Notes: generated by a model not told the origin, from the letters alone. A DNA stretch of 64,000 nt from Alphaproteobacteria bacterium (GCA_005883305.1 VBAC01000001.1:806001-870000); one strand, 5' to 3'. Positions 51,289-60,652 are shown, counted from the first letter of the stretch. Made by a program: numbers and translations.

Positions 51289-51494
51289 TGCCCGGGCATC
51301 CTGCGCACGAGGACGGCGATCACGCCGGCGGCGATCGCCACATAGCTAAAGGGCTCGGCCAGCTCCTTCGCCCCGATGACGGCGCCGACGACGCCGGTCC
51401 AAGTGGACGGCTCCCGGCCTCGGGCGATCAGCCATTGGCCGAACTCGCGCGCCTCGCCGACAAGGTGGCGGAGATAGGCGATCGGGCGGATCAT
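51285..51494 (-). CDS. Small membrane protein of the lysis cassette
   Basis: A 69-residue protein with a hydrophobic C-terminal half (TWTGVVGAVIGAKEL, then YVAIAAGVIAVLV). It sits between the lysozyme and Rz with four-base overlaps. Antiholin or second holin is possible. Confidence 0.6.
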   Translation of the reverse strand: MIRPIAYLRHLVGEAREFGQWLIARGREPSTWTGVVGAVIGAKELAEPFSYVAIAAGVIAVLVRRMPGQ

Positions 51495-52120
51495 CGGCCT
51501 GCTCCCGAGCATTTGCGTCGGTCGACGTTGCCGACGCGGTGGGCGATCCAGCCTCGGTAGAAGACGCGCAGCCGGGGATTGACCCTAACGAGGCGACCGT
51601 ATTCATCGCGCTGCCGGGCATCGAGGCTGCTCAGCATCGCGACGCAAAGCCGCATAGCGCCGAGCCGCGCCTGGCACGATGCGAACGCGGCCACCGTGCC
51701 GGTGGCAACCCGCCCGTCGACGGGAATTCGCGTGCCGCAAAGACCGTTGATCGATTGCTGGAGCCACCGCGACGGCCGCTGCGCCCCCATGTTGACGGCC
51801 GTGTCGAAAAGCTCCTCGGCGACCGCCGCGTCGAGCTCGATCAGTGGAGCGTAGCCCGGCGCCACCAGATATTGCCGATAGTAGATGCTCTGCGCGACTT
51901 CGCGAGGAAGCTGGCGCATCGGCCCGGTATAACCGTTCTGGACCGCAACTCGCTTGGTGATCCCCATATTGGTCTCGCCGCCGGGGTCCGCTTTGTGGTT
52001 GACGTAGCCGCCCTCGACCGCGAGCACGCCCACGATCATGGCTAGGGCGGCGGCGCCGATCGACTTTCCGCCGACGCGCCTTCCGGCGGGCTGCGGCGCG
52101 GGACCACTCCTGTTCGTCAT
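51491..52120 (-). CDS. Phage lysozyme (glycoside hydrolase family 108-type)
   Basis: The 209-residue protein has the GH108 signature VEGGYVNHKADPGGETNMG with Glu36 as the probable catalytic acid, and a peptidoglycan-binding-like C-terminal part. A hydrophobic stretch (21-35) directly before the motif may be a signal-anchor or simply the first helix. It degrades peptidoglycan at the end of infection. Confidence 0.9.
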   Translation of the reverse strand: MTNRSGPAPQPAGRRVGGKSIGAAALAMIVGVLAVEGGYVNHKADPGGETNMGITKRVAVQNGYTGPMRQLPREVAQSIYYRQYLVAPGYAPLIELDAAVAEELFDTAVNMGAQRPSRWLQQSINGLCGTRIPVDGRVATGTVAAFASCQARLGAMRLCVAMLSSLDARQRDEYGRLVRVNPRLRVFYRGWIAHRVGNVDRRKCSGAGR

Positions 52121-52233
52121 TGGTCTTCCTTCTCAGTCTCGAGGGGCATGTCGGCCGCGCCGGGGCGGTCGTCCCTGTGCGGCTCGTTGTCGTTGGCGGG
52201 CGTGGGAAGCCGATCGGCGCCGGCGAGGATCAT
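52117..52233 (-). CDS. 38-residue lysis-cassette ORF
   Basis: An ATG at 52233 overlaps the holin stop and the TGA overlaps the lysozyme start, both as ATGA. The product is hydrophilic (ANDNEPHRDDRPG). Its position suggests translational coupling of lysozyme to holin rather than a known protein function. Confidence 0.6.
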   Translation of the reverse strand: MILAGADRLPTPANDNEPHRDDRPGAADMPLETEKEDQ

Positions 52234-52583
52234 TCCGATTCCTCCCTGCGGCGCCGCAGCCAGGCGCGGGCAATGTCGGGCAGCTCGGCGACGACGGCGA
52301 TCGCGCGCTCGCGGAAGCGGGGGAGGGCGTCGTAGGCGATCAGGCCGGCGGTGAAACCGATCGCCTGCCCCATGAAGTCGCCGACATCGAAGATCGCTTC
52401 GAAGGCGAGGCGGACGTACCAGGAGACGCAGATCCCGATGGCAATCTGAATCAGCCGTTGCGTCCAGCTCAGCCCCCCCTTCAGCGCGACGGCCACCGTC
52501 GCGCCGATCGCCGAAGGCGCCAGCGCGGCCGCGAGGTTCTTGATCGCGGCGAGGATCTCGGCGGGGATAGTCGGGTGGTCCAT
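52230..52583 (-). CDS. Holin-like membrane protein
   Basis: From the ATG at 52583, 117 residues with two hydrophobic segments (about 22-40 and 45-90) and a basic C-terminus (ARAWLRRRREESE). The position directly upstream of the lysozyme and downstream of X fits the holin of P2-like phages. Confidence 0.7.
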   Translation of the reverse strand: MDHPTIPAEILAAIKNLAAALAPSAIGATVAVALKGGLSWTQRLIQIAIGICVSWYVRLAFEAIFDVGDFMGQAIGFTAGLIAYDALPRFRERAIAVVAELPDIARAWLRRRREESE

Positions 52584-52585
52584 TT

Positions 52586-52801
52586 TCAGTCCCAAAGTTG
52601 AATCAGGGGTTGATCGGCCGCCGGCGCGGCCGCGATCGCGGGCAGGAAGACGGACGTCCCTTCGGGTAGGAATGCGCCGAGCTCGGCGAGGCCTCGGTTA
52701 GCGGCGAGCACGGGCTCGATGGCGACGGTGCCGATCGAGCGCCAAAGGAGCGCGTCGAGCGGCTCGCCGGCGTGGGCGGCCACGGTGAGGCCGGCGGCCA
52801 C
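52586..52801 (-). CDS. Tail protein X (LysM-like)
   Basis: 71 residues matching the P2 gpX family (GEPLDALLWRSIGTVAIEPV, ending IQLWD). It is an essential tail protein of uncertain location. Overlaps L by one base. Confidence 0.9.
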   Translation of the reverse strand: MAAGLTVAAHAGEPLDALLWRSIGTVAIEPVLAANRGLAELGAFLPEGTSVFLPAIAAAPAADQPLIQLWD

Positions 52802-53277
52802 TAGATCAGCTCCACGCTGGTCCTGGGGACGCCCAGGATGTCGCGGATCGCATGAATGCCGTTGCGGCGGTGTTCGTCGGCCGAGAGACTTCGCTCGTCG
52901 TTCCGTTTCTCGCCGTCCTTCGTCGCGCTGATATCGCTATGCGTCTCTGCCAGATCGGCGGCGGCATGGGCGAAGACCGCGCGGCGGTAGAGGATCACGA
53001 GCTCGGGCTCGAAATCGACCTCGTCGCACGCGACGCCGTCGAGCGCGGGGAATCCTGCCGCTATCTTCTCGATCGCCCAAGCCCTCAGTTCACGCCTGAC
53101 AGTGAGGATGCCACCGCGCAGAGCGTCTCGGGCGCGCGGATCGGTGACGATCGCGCCGAGCCGCATCGAATCGCGGAAGCCGGACAGGCTGACAGGCGGG
53201 AAGAATCCCCCGCCGTCGACCATGTCCGCATCCTGCTCGGGAGGGCCTTCATCTTCGGACGCAACGAAACCGGACAC
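52801..53277 (-). CDS. Head completion/stabilisation protein L
   Basis: 158 residues from a GTG at 53277 with AAGGGAAG upstream. The gpL pattern is visible: FRDSMRLGAIVTDPRARDAL near the N-terminus, then RRELRAWAIEKIAAGF and LYRRAVFAHAAADLAETH. In P2 it closes the filled head before tail joining. Confidence 0.9.
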   Translation of the reverse strand: MSGFVASEDEGPPEQDADMVDGGGFFPPVSLSGFRDSMRLGAIVTDPRARDALRGGILTVRRELRAWAIEKIAAGFPALDGVACDEVDFEPELVILYRRAVFAHAAADLAETHSDISATKDGEKRNDERSLSADEHRRNGIHAIRDILGVPRTSVELI

Positions 53278-53432
53278 AGGCGACGACTTCCCTTCGAAAT
53301 TTACGGGGGGTGGGGGAGCCGATCAGAGGCGTAGGCAAAGGGAAAACCCCGCCTCGATCTTCTCCCGCCCCCCGAGCGCCGCGGGGCGAGCTATGGTGCC
53401 GGGTGTCCCCCACCGGCGGAATTCGTCGGCGG
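53278..53432 (-). other. 155-bp gap between M and L
   Basis: The only long gap inside the head operon. It is G/C-homopolymer-rich (GGGGGGTGGGGG on the plus strand at 53307-53318), with no ORF supported. It may hold an internal promoter or transcript-processing site; no dyad copy is present. Confidence 0.4.
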
Positions 53433-54188
53433 TTAGGCGCCGCCCTCGTCGCCGGCGGCGAGCTTGATCCGCTCGCGCTCGAGGCGCTCGACCTGTTTCT
53501 TGACGCCGGCCTTCGGATCGAGCTCGAGCGCCCGCCGTAGGCGGCTAATCGCGCCTTCGGTCGCGGCCCGCTTCGCGCCGGCGGGTCCATCGGCGCCGGC
53601 CTCGATCGCATCGGCCGCGCGCGCGAGCTCAAGACCGATCGCCTTCGCCAGCTTCGCGCGGACCTGGTCCGGCATATCCTCGCCGGCGGTGAGATCGTCG
53701 GCCTCGAGGAGCACGGCGAGATCGAAGGCATCGCCGGCCCCGAGCGTCTTCAGCGCGTTCTCGGCGATTTGCTCGGCGACGACGCAGCCCGCCGTCCGCT
53801 CGAAACGGGACGGCAGTTCCACTTTCCACCGCAGCACATAGGCGGCCAGATCGAGGGCGAGGCGGTAATCCTCGACGTCGATCGCCCAAATCATGATCTG
53901 GGCCACAACGTCATCCTGGGCGCCGGTGGCGCCCTCGGCCGCGACCGCGTCGAGCACGCCGGCGCACCACGCGTAATAGTTGGGGATGAGATCGCACTTC
54001 AGCCCGATCTTCCCTTCCGTGGACTGGATCTCGCGCAGCTTCGCGAGATCCTGCCCCAACTGGGCGCGCATGAGCTCATAAGCCGTTGCTTCGGGGCCTT
54101 CGGGCCCGCGCTGCTCCGGCGCCAGCGCGGCGGCGGCCGCGCTGGCGGTGGCGAGGCAGCGATCGCGGTGGCGACGTGCAAGGCTCAT
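53433..54188 (-). CDS. Terminase small subunit M
   Basis: The start at 54188 (MSLARRHRDR, with GAGGG nine bases upstream) is preferred over 54197. The 251 residues match gpM (LAKLREIQSTEGKIGLKCDL; AWCAGVLDA; VLRWKVELPSRFERTAGCVV). With P it cuts and packages DNA at cos. Confidence 0.92.
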   Translation of the reverse strand: MSLARRHRDRCLATASAAAAALAPEQRGPEGPEATAYELMRAQLGQDLAKLREIQSTEGKIGLKCDLIPNYYAWCAGVLDAVAAEGATGAQDDVVAQIMIWAIDVEDYRLALDLAAYVLRWKVELPSRFERTAGCVVAEQIAENALKTLGAGDAFDLAVLLEADDLTAGEDMPDQVRAKLAKAIGLELARAADAIEAGADGPAGAKRAATEGAISRLRRALELDPKAGVKKQVERLERERIKLAAGDEGGA

Positions 54189-54223
54189 CTTTCTCATCCC
54201 TCTCGGTTCCTATCGCTCAGGGC

Positions 54224-55345
54224 TTACGGGGCGACCGCGCGGGCGGGGGCCGGGCCCATGACGATATTCTCGACGAGGGCGGAGCGGCCGTAATCCTCGA
54301 CGACATAGGCCTCGTTCACGCTCTGATAGTCCTCGATCTGATCCAGCGCCGGCTCGTCCTTGATCTGGCGCCGGCGGGTGCCTTCCTGAGCGTAGATCGA
54401 GAGGTTATCGAGGCTGGTGATCAGGAGCGCGTTGGCCGGGAAGAACGGCACGGCGACAGCCTTCTTGCCGCCGATCTTCTTGGCCGATTCGAGGATGCGA
54501 TCGCGCGCCTCGATCTCGGTCGCGGTGTTGGCCGCCGAGTTGATGATCGGGAAATATTTGTCCTCCTGGAGGTCGCGGCCCAGGATCACGACGAGATCGG
54601 TGTCGTCACGATGCCACTCGTCGAGCAGCTCGGTCGCGTCCTTCACCAGCGCGTCGAGATTGACGTAATCGGCCTCGGCCGTGGTGGCGTTGGTGCCGTC
54701 GTAGAGCTCTCCGACGTCGGCGACGTAGATCGCCTTCAGCGCGGCGCGATTGGTGCCGTTGGAATAGACGGTGAGATCGCCGTCGTTGAGGACGCGCGCC
54801 GGCGCGAAGGCGCGGATCTTGAACAGCCAGCCCTTGTTGACGTCCTGCAGAAGCGGATAGGCGACGCGATCGGTCTGCACGGCGACGTCGACACCGTTCC
54901 ATCCGATCATGATCCGGTCGCGGCCCTGCTGCTTGAGGATCACCGTCGTCAGGAGATTCTGGAATTCGGGCTTATGGCGCCAGGCGTCGAGCTTCGAATA
55001 TTTGATCGCCGTGTCGAAGTCGGTCTTCTCGCAGCGGTAGCGGCCCTCGTCCGACGTGTCGGTGGGATCGGTGGGAGTGCGGCGGTTGCCGGCGGCGGTG
55101 TTGGTGCGGCCCGCGATCGTACGGGTGACGTTCACGCCGACCTTGTCGCCTTCCTGCTGCACGACGAGCTCGAAATTGATCCTCGACAGGAAGTCGCTCT
55201 CGACCTGCAGCTTCTCCTCGAGCGTCTGCTCGACGGCGGGCGCGATCGTGAACTTGGTCGCCGTGACGTCGGTGTCGGAGACCTCGTTGATCTCGGCGAT
55301 GCGCTCGACATAGTTGTTGAAGAGCAGGCGGGTTGCTTTGAGCAT
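54224..55345 (-). CDS. Major capsid protein N
   Basis: The 373-residue product is a P2 gpN-type HK97-fold capsid protein (IKYSKLDAWRHKPEFQNLLT; DRIMIGWNGVDVAVQTDRVA; EGTRRRQIKDEPALDQIEDY). Proteolytic trimming by O is expected. Confidence 0.96.
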   Translation of the reverse strand: MLKATRLLFNNYVERIAEINEVSDTDVTATKFTIAPAVEQTLEEKLQVESDFLSRINFELVVQQEGDKVGVNVTRTIAGRTNTAAGNRRTPTDPTDTSDEGRYRCEKTDFDTAIKYSKLDAWRHKPEFQNLLTTVILKQQGRDRIMIGWNGVDVAVQTDRVAYPLLQDVNKGWLFKIRAFAPARVLNDGDLTVYSNGTNRAALKAIYVADVGELYDGTNATTAEADYVNLDALVKDATELLDEWHRDDTDLVVILGRDLQEDKYFPIINSAANTATEIEARDRILESAKKIGGKKAVAVPFFPANALLITSLDNLSIYAQEGTRRRQIKDEPALDQIEDYQSVNEAYVVEDYGRSALVENIVMGPAPARAVAP

Positions 55346-55402
55346 CTTAGTCTGTGTCCTTGCGGCCTAGCGGGAAGAAAAAGCGGGTTGGTCCCCTGAA
55401 GA

Positions 55403-56269
55403 TCAGCAGTCGGTGAGTGCGAAGTTCTTTCCGCCCGTGGCCGGCGGCCGACGACTGGTGCCGCCGTCCGTCGTCTCGACCGTCGTGGCGAGCGCGTCGT
55501 GATCGGAGCGGAGCTTGGTCAAAGACGCCTTCAGCTCCGCGTGTCCGGCGCCCATCGCGGCATTGAGCTTTTCGAAGCCCTGGCCGATCGATGCCTGCAG
55601 CGCCGCGAAGTCGCCGGTCTCGCCCCCGGGTGCGACAACCGGCGGGGTCGCCGGCGCCGGCGCGGCGGGCTTGAACTGGCTGAAGAACTCCGTCGCTGCC
55701 GCCACCGCGGCCGCGAAGCCGGTCTTCTCCTCGGCTGATGCCTCCTCGAAACCGAAGTCGATCGCCTCGTCGACCGCGCTGAAGAAGTTGCCCTTATCGA
55801 TCTTGCGCGACGCGAACGGGTTCTTTTCGCCCTGGGCCGCCGCGAAGGTGAGGATCTCGGTGCCGAGCGAAGCCGGGCTGTCGGTGACGGCGAGGCCCTG
55901 CAGATAGGCCTTGCCGCTGTCAGCGAAGCTGGGGTTGATCTCGATCGAGGGAAAGAGCTTCTGGCCCTTGGCGTTGGTGGAGACGAGGTTGTCGAGCGCG
56001 TCGACCTGGCCGTAGAGCGCCAGGCGCTTTTCCGTCTTGCCGGCGATGTTGAGGTTGATCTCGCGCGCCTCGACGGCGACGACGTCGCCCTGGGCGTTGA
56101 AGGGCGGTTCGGGCGAGATCCCGCGCAAATGCTCGATATTGACGCGGGCCTGATAGGTGGCCGGATCATAGGTCTCGGCCATTTCCTGGATCAGCTTGCG
56201 ATCGATCGTGCGCCCGTCACAGGTCGCGCCTTCGACGGCGAGGCGGAAGAACTTCGATCGTTTTGCCAT
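55403..56269 (-). CDS. Capsid scaffolding protease O
   Basis: From Met at 56269, 288 residues: a serine-protease N-terminal half (DGRTIDRKLIQEMAETYDPA; ARVNIEHLRGISPE; LTGLAVTDSPASLGTE-like segment with Ser near 135) and a scaffolding C-terminal helical part, as in P2 gpO. Dyad copy 4 is 117 bases upstream. Confidence 0.93.
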   Translation of the reverse strand: MAKRSKFFRLAVEGATCDGRTIDRKLIQEMAETYDPATYQARVNIEHLRGISPEPPFNAQGDVVAVEAREINLNIAGKTEKRLALYGQVDALDNLVSTNAKGQKLFPSIEINPSFADSGKAYLQGLAVTDSPASLGTEILTFAAAQGEKNPFASRKIDKGNFFSAVDEAIDFGFEEASAEEKTGFAAAVAAATEFFSQFKPAAPAPATPPVVAPGGETGDFAALQASIGQGFEKLNAAMGAGHAELKASLTKLRSDHDALATTVETTDGGTSRRPPATGGKNFALTDC

Positions 56270-56386
56270 TTGGGCTGAGCTCCGGTCCAAAAAATCTCGG
56301 TGGCGACGCGCCGGGACAGGGGAAAACCCGACGCGCCGCCGAAGCCCGGAATGGAAGGAAAGAACGGCCTCGGCTCAAGCCGGGCC

Positions 56387-56411
56387 TGTTGTAACCGGCG
56401 CCTATACAACA
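56387..56411. promoter_or_regulatory. Late-promoter dyad copy 4 (candidate Ogr site)
   Basis: Same 25-bp dyad and orientation as copy 3. It lies between O (minus, 130 bases from the centre) and terminase P (plus, 59 bases). P2 also has divergent late promoters between O and P. Confidence 0.75.
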
Positions 56412-56457
56412 GCGGGCGAGCGCCCGCCGGCGGCCGACGCGGTTAGCGTTCGGTCCC

Positions 56458-58290
56458 ATGCTCCTAGCCCCGATCGAGAGGCCTGAATTCGCAGATGTGC
56501 GCCGCGAGGCGCGCAGCCTCTATTGGCGCGGGTGGGGCGTGACGCAGATCGTCGACGAGCTCAACCGCATCGGCGAGACGATCGAGGGGTGGAAGGCCCT
56601 GAAGCGGTCGACCGTCGAAAGCTGGAAGCAGCGCGAGAAGTGGGAAGAGGCGCCTTCGATCCGGCGAGCAGAGGAATCGGTGATCGCCCGATTCCAGCAG
56701 CTCGTCGCCAAGGATCAAAAGACCGGCGGCGACTTCAAGGAGATCGACCTACTCGGCCGACAGATCGAGCGTCTCGAGCGATGCCGCCGTTACCGCGACT
56801 CAGGTAACGAGGCCGATCTCAACCCCAACGTCGCCAATCGAAATTCCGGCCCGAAAAAGAAGCCCCGACCCAACCAGCTCCTGCCGGAGCACGTCGAGCA
56901 GCTGCGCGAGGCCTTCGAAGAAGAGTGTTTCGAATATCAACTGACGTGGTGGCGCGCCCGCAACCAGCGGACGCGATTCATCCTCAAGAGCCGCCAGATC
57001 GGCGCGACCTGGTACTTCGCGCGCGAGGCGCTGATCGACGCGCTCGAAACCGGCCGAAACCAGATATTCCTTTCCGCCTCGAGGCGACAGGCCGAGATCT
57101 TCCGCCGCTACATCATCGAGTTCGTCTTCCGCGTGACGGGCGTACAGCTCAAGGGCGAGCACCTGATGATCGACCGCGGCGACGACGAGGAATCAGGCCA
57201 GCCGCTTGAGCGGCCGACGATCTTCTTCCTCGGCGCCAACTATCGCACCGCCCAGGGCGAGCACGGGAATTTCTACTACGACGAGTGCTTCTGGGCCCAA
57301 GACTTCGACACGACTGACGACGTTGCGAGCGGCATGGCTTCACAGAAGCGGTATCGGGAAACCTACTTCTCGACGCCGTCGACGGTCGCGCATCAGGCCT
57401 ACAAGAAATGGTCCGGCGAGAAATTCAACGAGGGCCGGCCGAAGAAGGATTGGACGAAGATCGATACCTACGCGCCGGAGCTGCAGGCCGGCGCGGTAGG
57501 CGAAGACGCAATCTGGCGCCATGTGGTGACGATCGAGGACGCGGCCGCGGGCGGCTGCGATCTGTTCGATATCGACGAGCTCCGCCGGCGCAAGGCCCCG
57601 GACGTCTTCGACAACCTCTATATGTGTCGCTTCGTCGACGACAGCCAATCGGCCTTCCCCTTGGCAATGATGTCGCCGTGCAGGGTCGACAGCTACGACA
57701 AATGGCGCGACTTCGACGGGCTGCAGCTCCGGCCGTACGGGCGAGGCGACGTGGCGATCGGCTACGATCCTCAGGAATCGGCCGACGGTGACGACGCCGC
57801 TTTGGCGGTGATCGCGCTGCCGACGAAGAAGGGCGGCAAATTCCGCGTTCTCGAGAAATTCCGGCTCAAGGGCGACTTCGAAGCCCAGGCCGGTGCGATC
57901 TTCCGGCAAATGGGGCGCTACAGCGTCGTCGACATCGCGATCGACAAGACCGGCGTGGGCGCCGCCGTTTACCAGCTAGTCGTCAAGCGATTCCCCGCCG
58001 CGCGCGGGATCGACTATTCGGCGCCGCTCAAGGCGATGATGGTCTATAAGGCGCGCAGCGTCATCCAGGCGGGCCGCCTCGAGTATGACGCCGGCGACAA
58101 GGATATCACCGCCAGCTTCATGTCGATCCGGCCCGAGCTTACCAAGGCCGGCCGATCGATCACCTACGTCGCGAGCCGCGCCGGCGACACGGGCCACGCC
58201 GACGTCGCCTGGGCGATCATGCACGTCCTCTATAACGAGCCGCTCGACGGCGAGCTCAGCCATTCCTCGAGCACAGTGGAGATATTCTAG
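56458..58290 (+). CDS. Terminase large subunit P
   Basis: The 610-residue ATPase-nuclease pumps DNA into the head. A variant Walker A is SRQIGATW (178-185), Walker B is FYYDECFWAQ, and the nuclease acidic site is VAIGYDPQESADGDDAA. The N-terminal 70 residues include a helix-turn-helix. No Shine-Dalgarno is seen near the ATG. Confidence 0.96.
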   Translation: MLLAPIERPEFADVRREARSLYWRGWGVTQIVDELNRIGETIEGWKALKRSTVESWKQREKWEEAPSIRRAEESVIARFQQLVAKDQKTGGDFKEIDLLGRQIERLERCRRYRDSGNEADLNPNVANRNSGPKKKPRPNQLLPEHVEQLREAFEEECFEYQLTWWRARNQRTRFILKSRQIGATWYFAREALIDALETGRNQIFLSASRRQAEIFRRYIIEFVFRVTGVQLKGEHLMIDRGDDEESGQPLERPTIFFLGANYRTAQGEHGNFYYDECFWAQDFDTTDDVASGMASQKRYRETYFSTPSTVAHQAYKKWSGEKFNEGRPKKDWTKIDTYAPELQAGAVGEDAIWRHVVTIEDAAAGGCDLFDIDELRRRKAPDVFDNLYMCRFVDDSQSAFPLAMMSPCRVDSYDKWRDFDGLQLRPYGRGDVAIGYDPQESADGDDAALAVIALPTKKGGKFRVLEKFRLKGDFEAQAGAIFRQMGRYSVVDIAIDKTGVGAAVYQLVVKRFPAARGIDYSAPLKAMMVYKARSVIQAGRLEYDAGDKDITASFMSIRPELTKAGRSITYVASRAGDTGHADVAWAIMHVLYNEPLDGELSHSSSTVEIF

Positions 58291-59322
58291 ATGACCGACC
58301 AGACCAGCAACGCCGGCGCGCGCAGCGCCCGCGTCGAGGCCTTCACCTTTGGAGATCCGGAGCCGGTGCTCGATCGCCGCGATTTGCTAGGCTGCGTCGA
58401 GACCAGGCACAATAATCGGTGGTACGAGCCTCCGGTCTCGATGAACACGCTGGTCCGCGCCTTCGATATCCCGGGCCCGCACTCGAGCTGTATCCGGCTC
58501 AAGGTCAATCTGCTCGTCGCGCATTTCGAGGCATCGCGCTGGCTCGGCCTGGCCGACTTCAGGAAATGGGCGCTCGACTTCCTCGCCACCGGCAACGGCT
58601 ATCTCGAGCAGCGCAACAATCTCGCCAGCCGGCCGCTGCGCCTCGCCCATAGCCTGTCGCGGTACACTCGACGCGGCCTGATCGAGGGTCGCTACTTCTT
58701 CACGCCGGGGTGGCGCCAAGAATACGAATTCGAGCCCGATCGGATATTCCACCTGATCCAGGAACACCCGACGCAGGAGCTCTACGGCGTTCCCGAATTC
58801 CTGGGCGCCCTGCAGGCGGGGTTGCTCGGCGAGGCAGCGACCCTCTTTCGTCGCCGCTACTATCTCAACGGCAGCCATGCCGGCTTCGTCTTTTACATGT
58901 CGGAAGAGAGCGTCACCAACGAGGACGTCGATTCGATCCGAAAGGCGCTGAAGGAAGCGAAGGGCCCGGGCAACTTCCGCAACCTCTTCCTTCACGCGCC
59001 CAAGGGCAAGAAGGACGGAGTACAGATCATCCCGATCAGCGAGGTCGCGGCCAAGGACGAGTTCCTGAATATCAAGATCGTGTCGCGCGACGAGATGTTG
59101 GCGGCCCATCGGGTGCCGCCCCAACTGCTCGGGGTGGTGCCGGCCAACGCCGGCGGCTTCGGCGACGTCGCGAAGGCGGCCGACGTCTTTCTTCGCCTCG
59201 AGATCGTGCCGCTCGCTATCCGATTCCTCGAGCTCAACGATTGGCTGGGCTTGCCGGCCGTGCGCTTCCCCTACCTCGAGCAGCTCGCCAAGTCGCCGGC
59301 CCTGCTCGAGGCCGCGGCCTAG
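58291..59322 (+). CDS. Portal protein Q
   Basis: A 343-residue P2 gpQ-type portal (PEPVLDRRDLLGCVETRHNN; WYEPPVSMNTLVRAF; AHRVPPQLLGVVPANAGGFG). It directly follows P on the plus strand. Its TAG is next to the stop of a convergent gene. Confidence 0.96.
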   Translation: MTDQTSNAGARSARVEAFTFGDPEPVLDRRDLLGCVETRHNNRWYEPPVSMNTLVRAFDIPGPHSSCIRLKVNLLVAHFEASRWLGLADFRKWALDFLATGNGYLEQRNNLASRPLRLAHSLSRYTRRGLIEGRYFFTPGWRQEYEFEPDRIFHLIQEHPTQELYGVPEFLGALQAGLLGEAATLFRRRYYLNGSHAGFVFYMSEESVTNEDVDSIRKALKEAKGPGNFRNLFLHAPKGKKDGVQIIPISEVAAKDEFLNIKIVSRDEMLAAHRVPPQLLGVVPANAGGFGDVAKAADVFLRLEIVPLAIRFLELNDWLGLPAVRFPYLEQLAKSPALLEAAA

Positions 59323-59823
59323 TCAGCGCCGGTCGCGCTCCTCGGCAACAGGTGCCAGCTCGGCCAGGCACCGCCATTTTCCTAGCAGCGCGAGGATCTC
59401 GCGCGCCGTTTCCCGGGCCCGGCGCCGGCGAGCGCGGGCTTCCGATGTGGCCTTCGCGCCCGAATAGAAGGCAGCATAGTCGACGACCGTGGCGATAGGA
59501 TCGACCAATCCGGCGAGCTCGACCGGCGCGGCCGCGGCCCGGTCGTCGGCCCGAATCGCCGCGACCTGAAGCATGAGGCGCTGCAGTTCGTCCTGCAGAG
59601 TGTGAACGTAGGCGCGCACTGGCGGCGGCAGCGCGGCGATCGACTTCTCGTCGGCTCGCCAGCCGGCCACGCCGCCGTACCCCCTGAGTAGCTCGAACAC
59701 GCGGCCGACGTCGGCCGCGCGCACCGTCATATACCCATTGTCAGTGGTGCGACGCATTGCCTCGCCCGCCTCCCGCTCGAGGCGGGCGACGAAGTCCTTC
59801 AGCGACTCGACAGGGGCGGCCAT
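59323..59823 (-). CDS. Phage protein of unknown function
   Basis: A 166-residue, mostly helical protein with a basic C-terminal part (EARARRRRARETAREILALL). It converges on Q with no gap between stops. No family was recognised; its position at the right end suggests an accessory or early gene. Confidence 0.6.
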   Translation of the reverse strand: MAAPVESLKDFVARLEREAGEAMRRTTDNGYMTVRAADVGRVFELLRGYGGVAGWRADEKSIAALPPPVRAYVHTLQDELQRLMLQVAAIRADDRAAAAPVELAGLVDPIATVVDYAAFYSGAKATSEARARRRRARETAREILALLGKWRCLAELAPVAEERDRR

Positions 59824-60070
59824 CGCCGCACATGGAACGAATGTAGAACGGAGCGCAAGGCGCCGGAGCTCGACCCCGAGCGCCGCGCTTGCCCCCGCGC
59901 CTCGCCTGCTCGCTTTTGGGGTCGCTATTGATGCAAATTGCCGCTTCCGCCCGCCTGGGGGCGGCGCCAGGCGGCAAGGCGATCGCCGGCCGAGCCCTAG
60001 GACCTCAGCGTCGCCGGCGCGCTTCTGGGGCGTTTACGGCGCCGATTCCGCGTGACGCGGATTGATGCAC

Positions 60071-60514
60071 CTACGCGGCGATTCTCGACGGCTCCGTTGG
60101 CGGGGGATCGTCGTCGGCCGAAGGTTCCAGATCCAGCGGCGTGACGCCCTCGATCTGCAGGGGATTCATGCTGCAATTTACTAGCGTCATGATTGGATCG
60201 CACATCGATCGCGCGGCGACGAAGTAGGCGGTGCCTCGGCATTTCGAGATCTTGCACTGGCTGGTCCGGTCGATCAGGGAAAAGTCGCCACCCCGAACTC
60301 GTGCCGTCGCCGGCAAATCGACGTCGAAAAACGTCCTGCATTTGACGCAGCCGGCGCGGACGACTGCGCTCTGCGCAATCATCTTCTCTACTGTTCTGGC
60401 CCAGTGGGGCCATATCCTCTTTCTCCACGGCATGAGCGGAACGTAAGTCATGAAAGATGAATAGGAAATAGCCCTGTAGTCGTCTTCGTCTCGGTCGGCG
60501 GCGTTCGGTGTCAC
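60071..60514 (-). CDS. Zinc-ribbon-like phage protein
   Basis: From a GTG at 60514 the product has 147 residues; later Met codons (60451) are equally possible. Cys56, Cys59, Cys87 and Cys92 form CX2C, X27, CX4C, recalling the Ogr layout with a longer loop (GCVKCRTF; QCKISKCRGTAYF). It could be a diverged regulator. The 247 bp upstream of position 60071 (59824-60070) show no gene. Confidence 0.55.
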   Translation of the reverse strand: MTPNAADRDEDDYRAISYSSFMTYVPLMPWRKRIWPHWARTVEKMIAQSAVVRAGCVKCRTFFDVDLPATARVRGGDFSLIDRTSQCKISKCRGTAYFVAARSMCDPIMTLVNCSMNPLQIEGVTPLDLEPSADDDPPPTEPSRIAA

Positions 60515-60652
60515 TGAGCTCGGCTTTTTCGTGCAGCCGGAAATCGCTGGCGCCCATTGGGAGCCCCCCGTCGGCGCAAGCCGGCGGGTTCGGCGGTCGC
60601 GTTCGATCCGCCGTTGGATGCCTGGTCGGCCTTGGGGGAAGTCGCCACCCGA

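Noticed and set aside
38337-56411. Four 25-bp repeats as insertion-sequence ends or a CRISPR remnant
   Set aside because: They are kilobases apart, always next to late gene starts, and match the layout of Ogr-type promoter sites.
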